Shown in pieces: positions 1 to 8,134 of a DNA stretch of 64,000 nucleotides. The position numbers were made by a program, and so were the translations under genes. Source of the stretch: JAIBJN01 sp963842305 (GTDB lineage: Bacteria; Actinomycetota; Thermoleophilia; Gaiellales; Gaiellaceae). The DNA lies in contig CAWJFW010000002.1 of the NCBI GenBank assembly GCA_963842305.1, positions 620,001 to 684,000 on the forward strand. Direction: 5' to 3'. How positions within the stretch are numbered: the first letter of the stretch is position 1; every line of letters starts with the position of its first letter. The notes under the pieces are model-generated. The model made no database searches and was not told the origin of the DNA. It saw nothing but the letters and a program-made list of their open reading frames with translations.

Positions 1-475
1 CCTCCACCGGCTCGTCCGCCCGCCGGCGCGTGAGCTCGAGCCGGACGCAGCGGCTCTGAAGGGTCGACGGCAGCGAGCCAAGCCCAGCCAGCGCCTTCGC
101 GCCGAAGACGGCGAAGTCCTCCAAGTTCGTGTTGCTTGTTGCCCCCCATCCGGTAGACGAGCTGCGCCTCGTCGGTAGCCGGCGTTCAGGAGCGAGCGTA
201 GTCGTCCTTGTGCCCGGTCGCGTGCCTTCGCGCCGAAGATCGCGTCGACCTCGTCGAAGAAGAGCGTCGGGCTCTTCGCCGTCGATGCGCGGAAGAGCGC
301 CGCGTCGCGAGATGTTCATCGTCGAGAGCGGCTCGCGGACGAGCTCGCGCAGCACCTCGAGCAGCCGCGTCTTGCCGCGACTCCGGCTCGGCCGAAGTGA
401 CAAACAGGTAGGGCGTGGCGTGGGCAGCGTCGATCGTCCACGTGTGCGGAGTCCAAAGGGTGGCCGCCTTCGGTC
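1..475 (-). pseudogene. DUF3631-type ATPase-like protein, frameshifted remnant, partial at left edge
   Basis: Read on the minus strand from about 475 to 1, the sequence gives family-like segments in different frames. The first is TLWTPHTWTIDAAHATPYL, followed by VTSAEPES. Next is the P-loop end GKTRLLEVLRELV, then SPTLFFDEVDAIFGAKARD, which resembles a Walker B. The last are SLLNAGYRRG and LEDFAVFGAKALAGLGSLP. At least three frame changes are needed to join them, so no intact product can be made. DUF3631 domains are known from actinobacterial primase/helicase-like proteins, often on integrated elements. The gene runs off the window. I infer a dead mobile-element gene; family recognition is by eye from motif order. 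Confidence 0.7.
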
Positions 476-684
476 GGTGCCCGATCAGCGCCCAAACCTT
501 TGGAAGTCGGCGTCTCAGGGACCCTTTCGCCTGCCCTCTAAGCAGCCGAGGAGCCTGGCGGTATCCCAGGAGGCGAGCCCGGGGTTTTAACCCGCGCGGC
601 TGTACTAGGTGCGATTACACCCTCCCCAATGTAGGTCGCTGATTCAACCTGGCGCAGCAATGCGCGCTCAGGAAACCGGACGAG

Positions 685-945
685 TCATCCGTGTGGCCGA
701 CGTAACCATGGGGCCAGAAGTCGCTGGAAGGCTGGGACCAGCAGGTAGACCATCAACGGCACTACCCCAGCGGTTATAGCGAACGTGCGCAGCGCCAAGG
801 GCCAGCCCTGAATCTTCGGCCCGACCAGCCACTGGATGAGTGTGATGCTGGGATAAATGGCTAGCCAGACCACTATCGCCGTTTTCCAGCGCGGAGGCAT
901 TACCGGGGGGCGCCTCTGCCTTCGCATGTTTCGGACGAGCTTCAC
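685..945 (-). CDS. Small two-helix membrane protein, like the membrane tail of ABM monooxygenase proteins
   Basis: This 86-residue protein has a basic N-terminus (about residues 1-20) followed by two hydrophobic helices (about 23-43 and 52-72) and a basic end. The RWKTAIVVWLAIYP start and VPLMVYLLVP end match the membrane tail that follows the antibiotic-biosynthesis-monooxygenase domain in many actinobacterial proteins. Here the globular ABM domain is absent, and the upstream stretch 946-1215 shows no convincing reading frame. It may be a truncated relic or an independent small membrane protein. Function is unknown. Confidence 0.5.
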   Translation of the reverse strand: MKLVRNMRRQRRPPVMPPRWKTAIVVWLAIYPSITLIQWLVGPKIQGWPLALRTFAITAGVVPLMVYLLVPAFQRLLAPWLRRPHG

Positions 946-1268
946 GAGTCATGCTCGACCTCGTCCTCGACCTTGGGCACCGGCCCGGCCGTCCGCTCGG
1001 CGCTGCACAGCGTGCGAACGCCGGCGGGTAGTCCTCCTCGATGCTCCTCGACGTAACCGTCGAAGTCGCCTAGAGAGAAGGCAGTCGTCGCTCACAGCAA
1101 AATCTTGCCTGCGGTCGCCGTCCGACCGCACCAGCGCACCTTCCAAACGAGGGTCAGGCTCGGGTGATCAGGGCCTCCTAAGGCAACTGCATCGGCAAGG
1201 CGCAGGCTAAGCGGACCAGGGGCGTGGTGGCCGCGGGGACAAGCGAGCAGATCCGCACACGCGGCAGG
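946..1268. other. Non-coding or decayed stretch
   Basis: I see no supportable gene here. Short frames on both strands are Arg-rich, as expected for GC-rich antisense translation. It could hold remains of an ABM domain belonging to the membrane-tail gene at 685-945, but no family motif is legible. Confidence 0.4.
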
Positions 1269-1715
1269 CTACCCGCTCGCGCGTGGGATGAAGCTGATCT
1301 TGCCGCTCGTCTCGAGGACGGCCCAGCGGACCTCGGCGAGGGTCGGGATCTGCTGCAGGCGCGCCTCGGCAGCGAGCTCCTCCGGGGTGAGTCGCTCCCG
1401 GCGCAGGTTGCGGTCGATGAGCTTCCCGTCCTCGACGAGGATGAGCGGCTCGGCCTCGAATACCGGGCGGAGGCGGCGAAACCGGAAGACCAGGTAGGAG
1501 ACGGCGACTGTGAGGAGGGTGAACGTGCCGCCGGCGAGGACGAGGCCGGTAAGGGAGTAGTCGCTCTGCGTCACGCCCTGCTGGATCAGGTCGCCGAGCA
1601 CGATGAGGAGGATGAGGTCGAAGGGCTCCAGCGACGAGAGCTCCCGCCGCCCGATGACGCGCGTCACAACGGCGACGAAGAGGAAGGCGAAGAAGGCGCG
1701 GATGACGATGTCCAT
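1269..1715 (-). CDS. DUF421 (YetF-type) membrane protein
   Basis: The 148-residue protein has three N-terminal transmembrane segments (about 3-20, 30-48 and 58-78) containing the family hallmark GRRELSSLEPFDLILLIVLGD. A cytoplasmic YetF C-terminal domain follows, with EAEPLILVEDGKLIDRNLRR and LTPEELAAEARLQQI. Length and layout are normal for short actinobacterial DUF421 proteins. The start lies 3 bases after the stop of the gene at 1719-2240, so the two are cotranscribed. DUF421 proteins are widespread membrane proteins of poorly known, possibly stress-related, function. Confidence 0.88.
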   Translation of the reverse strand: MDIVIRAFFAFLFVAVVTRVIGRRELSSLEPFDLILLIVLGDLIQQGVTQSDYSLTGLVLAGGTFTLLTVAVSYLVFRFRRLRPVFEAEPLILVEDGKLIDRNLRRERLTPEELAAEARLQQIPTLAEVRWAVLETSGKISFIPRASG

Positions 1716-1718
1716 GAC

Positions 1719-2240
1719 CTACGGAAAGATCGTCAGGGCGCGCTCGTCTGTCGCGAGAAGTGTCTCGCCGTCGTAGAGAGAAACGTCGGCCGAGCGGCGG
1801 CCGACGTTTGTTGGGTTGACCTGGAACTGCATGTAGACGACGAGCCGGTCGCCGGCATCCAGGGGGCCGTAGGAGAGCGCAAGGTCGCCGTCGCGGCTCG
1901 CCTCGTCGGTCGGCGAGGGCTCGATCGTGTTGATGCTGATGTTCTCCAGCCAGGCCGGCTGGAGGACGAGGGTCGCGTTCTCGAGCCCGGACTTCGCGTC
2001 GACGGTGAAGCGCCCCTGGAAGAAGAGGCCACCGCGCACGTGGGTAGGGGCGGAGACCTGGAGGTCGGCCGCAGGGGCGGCAACGGTCGTCTCAGCCGCG
2101 CTTTGCCCGAAGACGCTGAAGAGGGCAACGACGGCGAGGACCGCGATCAGGCCGAGGACAACCCGACGCGCCGCGAGTTCCCAGAACATCGAGGTGTCGC
2201 GATGGCGTCCGGCGTCGAGGTGCTCGGGCAGCTCCGCCAT
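1719..2240 (-). CDS. Membrane-anchored extracytoplasmic protein of unknown function
   Basis: This 173-residue protein has one hydrophobic segment near residues 27-46 (RRVVLGLIAVLAVVALFSVF). About 120 residues with a beta-rich, immunoglobulin-like pattern follow, ending in an ADVSLYDGETLLA motif. The segment is either an uncleaved signal anchor or a signal peptide, so the body is probably outside the membrane. It is the first gene of a two-gene unit with the DUF421 gene 3 bases downstream. That suggests it is the extracytoplasmic partner of that membrane protein, but this is inference. A later Met (about residue 18) is also a possible start. Confidence 0.75.
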   Translation of the reverse strand: MAELPEHLDAGRHRDTSMFWELAARRVVLGLIAVLAVVALFSVFGQSAAETTVAAPAADLQVSAPTHVRGGLFFQGRFTVDAKSGLENATLVLQPAWLENISINTIEPSPTDEASRDGDLALSYGPLDAGDRLVVYMQFQVNPTNVGRRSADVSLYDGETLLATDERALTIFP

Positions 2241-2693
2241 GGAGCAAGGGTTCGGCGGAGGCGTTCGCCGTCCTGCTCCTCGGCAGCCTGCTTCGGCTCA
2301 TTGGGTCACCTTGCGGTGGCTCACGTCCCTCTTCACGCAGATTTAGCTTCCGCTAGCGGTTTGGCCCGCCGCTCTCTAGAAGCTCGAATCGCGCTAATCA
2401 CTCGCGCAACTCGCGCAAGTGTCACGACGTGCGCAGATCTGGATAGACGGTGTAGACATGACCGGTCGAACCGTTCAGAGCCCTCGGCTTGACGCTCGGC
2501 AATTCGACGATCTGGCTAGTTATTCGGTGGCGGTTTTCGCTTGGAGCCCGGCGCGTCGATCCCCCTAGGATCGTCAGGAGAGTCGGGGCTTTCGAGCGAT
2601 CCTTCCTGATCAGGTTGTGGGGAAGGCGGTCCGCCAGGAATTCCCGGGTCCTGGGGCAGGTGTGGATCGGGCCGTTCCGGGTCGGAAGGCACG
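2241..2693. other. Intergenic region without a recognisable gene
   Basis: About 450 bases separate the DUF421 unit from the small membrane protein. Frames on both strands are Pro/Arg/Ser-rich with no family motif, plausible start context or hydrophobic pattern. I see nothing supportable. Confidence 0.4.
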
Positions 2694-2873
2694 CTAGTAC
2701 CACTTGCCCTTCGCGAACCCGCCGAACGCGACAAGACCAATAACGGCGATGATGATTCCGAGGAGGAGGCTCCAGGCCAGCGCGACGACGATTCCGACGA
2801 TGACCAGGATGCCGCCAAGGCCGATCCCGCCCCAGCGCCCGGATCCTCTGGCTTCAGTGGGTGTGGTGGTCAC
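2694..2873 (-). CDS. Small membrane protein, 59 aa
   Basis: I chose the GTG at 2873-2871 because AAGGAG sits about 7 bases upstream, whereas the ATG at 2912 has no such site. The protein begins VTTTPTEARGS and has two hydrophobic stretches rich in Gly, Ile and Val (about 16-35 and 38-50), ending KGKWY. It looks like the short one- or two-helix proteins common in actinobacterial stress loci. It has no catalytic motif and its function is unknown. Confidence 0.6.
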   Translation of the reverse strand: MTTTPTEARGSGRWGGIGLGGILVIVGIVVALAWSLLLGIIIAVIGLVAFGGFAKGKWY

Positions 2874-3195
2874 AATAAGCTCCTTTGTGGTTGAGGCTAG
2901 GACCTTTCCCACTAGCGGCCGAGGCTAAGCCTCGCCAAGCACGGGCCGAGCGGCCTAACCAACGCGACCACCGTGGTCAGCGTCAGGAGAGCATCGCCCA
3001 ACGGTTGGGGGGCTCTCACCCCTTACGGGCCAATAAAAAGGCAGGCGGGCCCGCTCAGGGACGCCGAAGCTGGATAAGGGGCGGTCGTACCCGTGTATCC
3101 CCAGGTTTCCGGGGACAACCGAGAAAACCGCTGTGAAGCAGGGTTTCCGCTGACACTTGAGGGGTGCAGAGCCAGCGCCCTTGTCTCACATGGCC

Positions 3196-3264
3196 TCATC
3201 TCAAGATCAGAACCAAGATAATGATGATCAGGATGAGAGCGACTACTCCGCCGCCAATGTACAT
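3196..3264 (-). CDS. Hydrophobic micropeptide, 22 aa
   Basis: This very short frame encodes MYIGGGVVALILIIIILVLI followed by Leu-Arg. It is a single transmembrane helix with an N-terminal MYIGGG. A GAAGGGAG ribosome-binding site sits just upstream of the ATG. Similar MYIGGG-type peptides occur in other actinobacteria as far as I recall, which argues against chance. It is probably inserted in the membrane, with unknown role. It lies about 140 bases downstream of the stress-type gene at 3408-3770, on the same strand. Confidence 0.55.
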   Translation of the reverse strand: MYIGGGVVALILIIIILVLILR

Positions 3265-3407
3265 CGATTCTCCCTTCCTCTTTGACGAGTGAGAAATCCC
3301 CTTACGTGGAATTCCCGCCCGCTCCATGGCTACAGCTCCCGCTTGAGCACCGTCGGGGACGTGGAATAACCGCAGCGCGTCTCTCCCAGCTAGACGGGGG
3401 CTTGGAC

Positions 3408-3770
3408 TCAGCGAGTTGCGGTGGCCTTGCGGCGACGTTGCCCCCCGCTCCGGCTGCTTGTGCGGGTCGACTTCGGACGGTTGCTGCTTTGCCCGTTCGT
3501 TGAGCCCGTCGCCTCGTGCACCCGGCTGACCAGCTCATCAGGCAAGTCCGAGGCGCGTGCCTTTGCCTCATCTACAACGGTCTTGGCCTGGCGCGTAAAG
3601 GCGCGGCTCGTCGTCAGCGCGTAGATCCCGGCTCCAGCAGCCGGAAGAAGCACCCAGCGCGCCTTAGGCCTCATCGTTTTCGTGTCCTTCCCTTTCGCAG
3701 CGTCCGCCACGTTCGCGAGCCGCTCTGCGAGATCGATTACCTGTTCAGAGAATTTGTTGATATCGGCCAT
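3408..3770 (-). CDS. Basic-tailed small protein with one hydrophobic segment, paralogue of 22042-22344
   Basis: The start is the ATG at 3770 (MADINKFSEQVIDLAERL), preceded by GGAGGGG. The 120-residue protein has an amphipathic N-terminal helix and a short hydrophobic segment LLPAAGAGIYALTTSRAF (about 41-58). A charged helix TVVDEAKARASDLPDEL follows, with a Ser/Arg/Lys-rich tail over the last 30 residues. The tail resembles those of DNA-associated proteins. A close paralogue is at 22042-22344. No catalytic motif or Pfam family is recognised. A stress-related membrane- or nucleoid-associated role is only a guess. Confidence 0.75.
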   Translation of the reverse strand: MADINKFSEQVIDLAERLANVADAAKGKDTKTMRPKARWVLLPAAGAGIYALTTSRAFTRQAKTVVDEAKARASDLPDELVSRVHEATGSTNGQSSNRPKSTRTSSRSGGQRRRKATATR

Positions 3771-3980
3771 CTTTTGAACCCCTCCGGTTTTCGAGCTTTC
3801 CTCGGAGACCCGATCCTTCCCATCCGGAGGGCGCCGGAAACCTAGTCCAAGGCGCGGGCTGCGCCACCAATGGATTGCCAGGCGATGTGTCTCGATCCGT
3901 TCGTGAGACCCCCCGATTCTTTGAGAGCGCCAACCGCAAACCCACGCCAGGTTTCCGCGAGAAGAACCGATAAAACCGCG

Positions 3981-4205
3981 ATGAGGGAAAAGTCCTGCAC
4001 GAAGTGCGGCGAGGCGAAGAAGCCCGCCAAGTTTCCGCGCAACAAGCGAACCCGCGACGGGCTGAGCTCGTGGTGTCGGTCTTGCCAGAAACGAGGCTCG
4101 ACGGGTCGTTCCGCGATACGTCCACCTGGACGGGGCGACGGTGCCGAACCCGGACCCACGGCCGAAGTCGAGTGTGCGGTGAGGGGCAGTCGAGTGCCGC
4201 TCTAG
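3981..4205 (+). CDS. Small zinc-ribbon-like protein
   Basis: From the ATG at 3981 the product begins MREKSCTKCGEAKKPAKF and continues RDGLSSWCRSCQKR. This is a paired CxxC...CxxC knuckle with the F...RDGL.SWC.SCQ spacing seen in short phage- and HNH-associated zinc-ribbon proteins. After residue 38 the sequence becomes Arg/Gly/Pro-rich and unlike the family, so the 3' part may be degraded. No strong ribosome-binding site is visible. It could be a relic of a mobile element. Confidence 0.45.
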   Translation: MREKSCTKCGEAKKPAKFPRNKRTRDGLSSWCRSCQKRGSTGRSAIRPPGRGDGAEPGPTAEVECAVRGSRVPL

Positions 4206-4323
4206 GTTTTGTCGAGCGACTACAGACACGCGATTATCCCCGACTGCACCAAGTAAAGAAGCTGCATGGCTGTCCGGGCCGTGGACGGATTCCCTGGGCG
4301 CCTAGCACCACCGACGCGCGGAG

Positions 4324-4770
4324 TCACGCTCCGCGGTAGGGCGAGCTCGGCCAGCAGAAGACCTCGATCCGGATACCGTCCGGATCAAAGGCGAAGAACG
4401 CGTAATAGTCTTCGCCGTCTTCCACGTAATGCCGCTCGGGCGGCGACTGGATCTTGCCGTCAGCGGAGACGCAGCGTCGATACGCCTCGTCGACCTCGTC
4501 CTGATCGTCCACCTCGAAGGCGAGGTGCTCGATCCCCACCTCGTAGTACTGGTAGACACCGCCGTCGGCGGGGCGCAGGCCAAAGCCCTGCACACCGAAT
4601 TCAAGGTAGACGACCTCTTCGGTCTGTCGGTACGTCGGATTCCGGAACCTCTCCCTAAGCCCGAGTGGCCCGAGAACCTCGTAGTAGAAGGCAAGTGAAC
4701 GCTCGACGTCTCCGACTGCCAAGTCAACGTGCTGGATCCCTCTCGCCGGCACGCTCGAAACCCTAAACAC
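4324..4770 (-). CDS. VOC (glyoxalase/bleomycin resistance) family protein
   Basis: The 148-residue protein is a single VOC unit with paired beta-alpha-beta-beta-beta modules. It starts IQHVDLAVGDVERSLAFYYE and ends FFAFDPDGIRIEVFCW. Metal ligands of the fold are visible: His in IQHVD, His in GIEHLAFEV and Glu in GIRIEVF. The substrate is unknown; the family covers glyoxalases, dioxygenases and resistance proteins. A clear paralogue lies at 38577-39008 with the same GLRPADGG and GIEHLAFEV segments. It stands alone, with no close operon partner. Confidence 0.85.
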   Translation of the reverse strand: MFRVSSVPARGIQHVDLAVGDVERSLAFYYEVLGPLGLRERFRNPTYRQTEEVVYLEFGVQGFGLRPADGGVYQYYEVGIEHLAFEVDDQDEVDEAYRRCVSADGKIQSPPERHYVEDGEDYYAFFAFDPDGIRIEVFCWPSSPYRGA

Positions 4771-5089
4771 CGACGCACGCGTCTGGTACTCGAAACACGC
4801 TCAGCTCAAGTCGTAGGTTGACTGCTCTCCGTCGCGAACGGGCTGCCTCTGTATCGGCCTTCGGCCTTAGTCTTCCGAGACGTCGTTTTTTACTAGAGAC
4901 GGGCTCCAGACCCAGGCGCAGTCAGAAATCCCCCTCCTTGGTGACTACTCACTCACAACCCCAGACATAGTGGCGGCCCCTCAGCACACCGGAGCGCATC
5001 GGGCGATACGCCGGCTCGGAACGTGCGCCCGCTGCGGAGAGCGGATCCAAGCGGGGAGCCGAGAACTTGGGTCGAAGCGCCCGTCGTAA
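4771..5089. other. Intergenic region without a recognisable gene
   Basis: About 320 bases upstream of the VOC gene. It is less GC-rich around 4860-4970. No coding frame with family resemblance or good start context is seen. Confidence 0.4.
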
Positions 5090-5338
5090 TCAGCGATCGA
5101 CTACGTAGGCCTCGACCCCGGCGTGTCCCGCTTGCCAAATCGCCACGTAGACTTCGAGTTCCCGTCGCGCCTGTCGGTCGTTCGGTACAGACGGGAGGTA
5201 GACCTCCAACTCGTGGGCGCGCGCTTGTTCCGCGACGCATTCGGTCCGCCTCAGGTGTTCCTGCAGGCTCCGCAAGGCGGAATGGTCGCTGACGAAGACG
5301 TACATGCCGCAGTGCGCCGCTCCCAGGGCGTCGTTCAA
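5090..5338 (-). CDS. Small protein of unknown function, coupled to a thioredoxin-like gene
   Basis: The 82-residue frame starts at TTG 5338, overlapping the TGA stop of the preceding thioredoxin-like gene as TTGA. That indicates translational coupling. The protein (MNDALGAAHCGMYVFVSDHS...) has a beta-strand MYVFVSD, then an Arg/Glu-rich helix region and LEVYVAIWQAGHAG near the end. No family is recognised. As the third gene of the STAS / thioredoxin-like unit it may work in the same regulatory module. Confidence 0.55.
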   Translation of the reverse strand: MNDALGAAHCGMYVFVSDHSALRSLQEHLRRTECVAEQARAHELEVYLPSVPNDRQARRELEVYVAIWQAGHAGVEAYVVDR

Positions 5339-5628
5339 GCTGCCTCGGGGAGATGACCCCGGATCATTGCGTCGATCTGCGGACCGAACGCCTTGCCCTC
5401 GATGCGCGCCACGGGACGCCGGTCGCGAAGCAAGACGAGCGTCGGAATACTGGAGATCGCGAAGGCGGCCGCCAGCGCCCGTGAGGCGTCTATGTCCACC
5501 GTTACGACTTTGAGCCTGCCGCGCTCCCTACGGGCCAGCGCCGTGAGAAGGCTCTCCATTCGGCGCGCCGGACCCGATCGAGTCGACGTGAAAAAGAGAA
5601 GCGTCGGCGTGTCCGGACCCGTGGTCAC
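5335..5628 (-). CDS. Thioredoxin-fold protein lacking both redox cysteines
   Basis: The 97-residue protein starts at GTG 5628, overlapping the STAS gene stop as GTGA. It shows the thioredoxin pattern: strand TPTLLFFTS, active-site loop, helix, strand LKVVTVDIDASRALAAAFAI, then the cis-Pro segment SSIPTLVLLRDRRPVARIEG. The loop that would be WCGPCR reads STRSGPARR, so both cysteines are replaced (by Ser and Ala). It cannot do dithiol exchange and is probably a binding or scaffold module. It is flanked by overlapping genes on both sides. Confidence 0.78.
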   Translation of the reverse strand: MTTGPDTPTLLFFTSTRSGPARRMESLLTALARRERGRLKVVTVDIDASRALAAAFAISSIPTLVLLRDRRPVARIEGKAFGPQIDAMIRGHLPEAA

Positions 5629-6035
5629 GATGCAGAAGAGGTGGAAGGCTCGCCCGCACTCGTATCCTCCAGACCCAGCTTCCCGGTCAGACCCATGGTC
5701 TCGATGACGCTGCGGGTGTGGGGGTTGTCGGTTGTAACTCGAAAGGAGCGACCGACCCCCTGCAAGCGCCGGGCGGCGTGGACGAGAACATGGAGGCCGG
5801 TCGAATCGATGAAGCTGTCTCGCGAGAACTCGACGAGCACGTCTTGGTCGCCGGCTCGAGTGGCGTCGTTGAGCACGCGCTCGAGCTGGGGCGCCGTGTG
5901 AAGGTCGACTTCGCCCCAAATGGACACGAGGCATGCGCCGTCTGCGAGTGTCTCTACCGCGATCGTGAGCGGGGGGCCGAGCTCTCCGTAACCGAGGGCG
6001 CGATCGGAGGCGGGATCTGGTACGTTGGACAACAT
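5625..6035 (-). CDS. STAS-domain anti-sigma factor antagonist
   Basis: I place the start at ATG 6035 (MLSNVPDPASDRALGYGE), giving 136 residues. A single STAS domain follows: LVSIWGEVDLHTAPQLERVL, then VLVEFSRDSFIDSTGLHVLV with the DSTG motif whose Ser is the usual phosphorylation site, and a final helix segment. In such systems the unphosphorylated antagonist binds an anti-sigma kinase. No kinase is adjacent here. It heads a three-gene overlapping unit with a cysteine-less thioredoxin and a small protein, and is divergent from a winged-helix gene. Confidence 0.87.
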   Translation of the reverse strand: MLSNVPDPASDRALGYGELGPPLTIAVETLADGACLVSIWGEVDLHTAPQLERVLNDATRAGDQDVLVEFSRDSFIDSTGLHVLVHAARRLQGVGRSFRVTTDNPHTRSVIETMGLTGKLGLEDTSAGEPSTSSAS

Positions 6036-6069
6036 AGCCGACGGAAAACATACGATAAGTAAGTCGCGA

Positions 6070-6372
6070 ATGTCAAGCCGTGAAGATGGGAAGCCGTGGC
6101 GGTTCGTCACCAATCACACGCAGGTGCTCCTCTGCATCGCTCGTGACGGAGACGTGCGTCTTCGCGACGTGGCCGAGAAGGTCGGGATCACGGAACGTGC
6201 CGCGCAGCGAATCGTCGCCGACCTGGTCGAAGCAGGCTTCGTCGAGCGCAAGAAAGTCGGCCGGCGTAATCACTACTCGATTCACCGTCGCGCAAAGATG
6301 CGACATCCAGCCCAGATGGAGCAGGAGATCGGCGACCTGCTCGATCTGCTGAGCGCGACCGATTCCAGCTAG
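6070..6372 (+). CDS. Winged-helix DNA-binding protein (MarR/ArsR-like)
   Basis: The 100-residue protein from ATG 6070 is mostly one winged helix. It has QVLLCIARDGDVRLRDVAEK, the recognition helix GITERAAQRIVADLVEAG, then a wing FVERKKVGRRNHYSI. A short C-terminal helix follows. It is divergent from the STAS unit, and the AT-richer 35-base gap between them (6036-6069) must hold both promoters. It may control the STAS/thioredoxin-like operon. No metal-binding cysteines are present. Confidence 0.82.
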   Translation: MSSREDGKPWRFVTNHTQVLLCIARDGDVRLRDVAEKVGITERAAQRIVADLVEAGFVERKKVGRRNHYSIHRRAKMRHPAQMEQEIGDLLDLLSATDSS

Positions 6373-6379
6373 TCCCCCG

Positions 6380-8062
6380 CTACTTGCGGTCCGAGTAGCT
6401 CACGAGCAAGTCCGACCGAGGGTAGGATCCCGACTGAAAGAGCGTCATGGTCGCGGTTCGACCCTCGAGTTCCAGTTGCCCGATCGAGTTCTCGAAGCTT
6501 CGTGGCGTGGCGAGCTTCCAGGAGGCGTCCGTAGACTCGACGCCGGCGAGCCGAGCCAATCGCGCGAAGAGCATGGCTGCTCCTCTCGAGCCAGTCGTCT
6601 TTACGATGCGCCGGTCGCGCAACTCCAGCGGGTTCCGGAATGGGGAGCACACGACCTGGCGAACGTGACACGAACCACACGCGCCTCCCAGGTCGACGTC
6701 CGCGATGTACGTCGTGTGGATATCGCCGCTGAGAATCGTGATCGAGCCGGGCGGGTCGCCGCCGAGCCCTCGGCTGATTGAGCAAAGCAGATCGACGAGT
6801 CGGCGAAACGAGAGTTGGTATGCGGCCCAGTGCTCGAGATCCACGGCCCGTCGAAGCCACTCACCGAACCGTTGGACGAGTGCACCCCAAGCGCCGTCAC
6901 AGATCGCCTCGTTCCACGCCTCCAGGTGGTGGATCCCGGGAGGGAGGAAGCCGGGGAGGCTCGTCGCGACGACAAGATGATCGAATGAGCCGTGCCCATG
7001 TTCGACGATCCAGTCCCACTCGGCCTTTGCCATCATCTGCCGTCGGTTCTCGACGACGATCCGCGCGGCGCGTGAGTCGAGGACGAGAAGACGTGAACGA
7101 CCGAAGTCGCGGTAGTACGTCCAGCGGCTCGAGGCGCGATCCTCGTCCCAGCGTCGAGCCCGTTCTCTCAGACGAGGGCCGCCGTCGTCGTCGCGCTGGA
7201 GGTCGTGGAAGAGCGATTCCGCGGCGAGCTCGGGCGGCGAGAGATTCCCTAGGTGCTGGTACAGGTAGTAGGTCATGAACGCGCTCGTAACGCGCTCGCG
7301 CCACCACGGCTTCGCCCGCATCTCCTCAATCCACGAATCGGAGATGTTCCAGTCGTCGTGGACTTCGTGGTCGTCGAAGATCATCGTCGACGGCACGGTG
7401 GAGAGCAGCCAGCGAATGTCTGGGTTCGACCACGACTCGCGGTAGAGGTGCGCGTATTCCTCGAAGTTTGCGACCTCGTCGGGCGGCGCTCCGTCGCCGT
7501 CGCGTCGTGACCGGATGAACGCCGCGGTCTCGGGAGGCACCTCATCGGCGTAGATCTGATCCCCGAGAAGAACCAGGGCGTCCGGCCAATCCACGACTCC
7601 TTCCTGGAGACTCTTCGAGTACGCCCACAGTGCATCGACCCCGACGCCGAGCTCGTGCTCGCGAGACGAAAGCGTGTAGGGGAGTTGCTGGGGTGCGCCG
7701 ACTCGGCACGAGCCGTAGACGAGGCGGACGGCGCGTTCGTGGTTACGCGTTCGGATGCACGGCGGCGGGCGCTCCTCGTCGGCGCGCGGCCAGACCACAA
7801 CGTCGTCGAGCATGAGCTCGTACGGCGTCGTGACTCCCGGCTCGAGCCCTTCGACTACGACGAGCGCGTAGTGATGCCCCTCGACGTGGAAGGTGCGCGT
7901 GCGATGCCCGAGCACGCCCGCCTCGCATGGCTTCGTCGTCTCGACCCAGAGCGTCGCCGTTTCAGTTCCGACGTAGCGGAGGAGCGGACCGACGAGCAGG
8001 TCGGCCACCCCGGAGGCCTCCAGGTTCCGCTCGTTCGTGATCTGGCCGGAGAGAGGTGACAT
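6380..8062 (-). CDS. PhoD-like alkaline phosphatase/metallophosphatase
   Basis: The 560-residue protein has an N-terminal beta-sandwich (about 20-110) and a metallophosphatase domain. Motifs visible are YGSCR, LLGDQIYADEVP, IFDDHEVHDDWN and, near the C-terminus, ILSGDIHTTYIADVD, which supply the Asp/His metal ligands. There is no export signal at this N-terminus (MSPLSGQITNER), so the enzyme seems cytoplasmic, unlike twin-arginine PhoD proteins. The substrate is probably a phosphodiester or monoester. It follows the PAP2-DAGK-BrkB genes on the same strand after a 72-base gap containing a strong hairpin. Confidence 0.85.
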   Translation of the reverse strand: MSPLSGQITNERNLEASGVADLLVGPLLRYVGTETATLWVETTKPCEAGVLGHRTRTFHVEGHHYALVVVEGLEPGVTTPYELMLDDVVVWPRADEERPPPCIRTRNHERAVRLVYGSCRVGAPQQLPYTLSSREHELGVGVDALWAYSKSLQEGVVDWPDALVLLGDQIYADEVPPETAAFIRSRRDGDGAPPDEVANFEEYAHLYRESWSNPDIRWLLSTVPSTMIFDDHEVHDDWNISDSWIEEMRAKPWWRERVTSAFMTYYLYQHLGNLSPPELAAESLFHDLQRDDDGGPRLRERARRWDEDRASSRWTYYRDFGRSRLLVLDSRAARIVVENRRQMMAKAEWDWIVEHGHGSFDHLVVATSLPGFLPPGIHHLEAWNEAICDGAWGALVQRFGEWLRRAVDLEHWAAYQLSFRRLVDLLCSISRGLGGDPPGSITILSGDIHTTYIADVDLGGACGSCHVRQVVCSPFRNPLELRDRRIVKTTGSRGAAMLFARLARLAGVESTDASWKLATPRSFENSIGQLELEGRTATMTLFQSGSYPRSDLLVSYSDRK

Positions 8063-8106
8063 GCGGAAGGACCCACGCGCCGTGGCTAGTGCAAACCTAA
8101 CGCGCA

Positions 8107-8127
8107 GCGCCGGCGCCGAAGGCGCCG
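8107..8127 (-). terminator. Perfect hairpin between BrkB and PhoD genes
   Basis: GCCGGCGCC-GAA-GGCGCCGGC is a perfect 9-bp stem with a 3-base loop, in the 72-base gap after the BrkB-like gene. No strong T-run follows. It may be a terminator, an attenuator, or a processing site between operon segments. Confidence 0.5.
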
Positions 8128-8134
8128 GCCGGAT

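Noticed and set aside
1224..2492. Long plus-strand open frame of 422 codons
   Set aside because: Antisense to the DUF421 gene and its partner; charged, low-complexity translation typical of GC-rich shadow frames.
5335..5628. Selenocysteine in the thioredoxin-like protein
   Set aside because: No TGA occurs at the active-site loop; the Cys positions are ordinary Ser and Ala codons.
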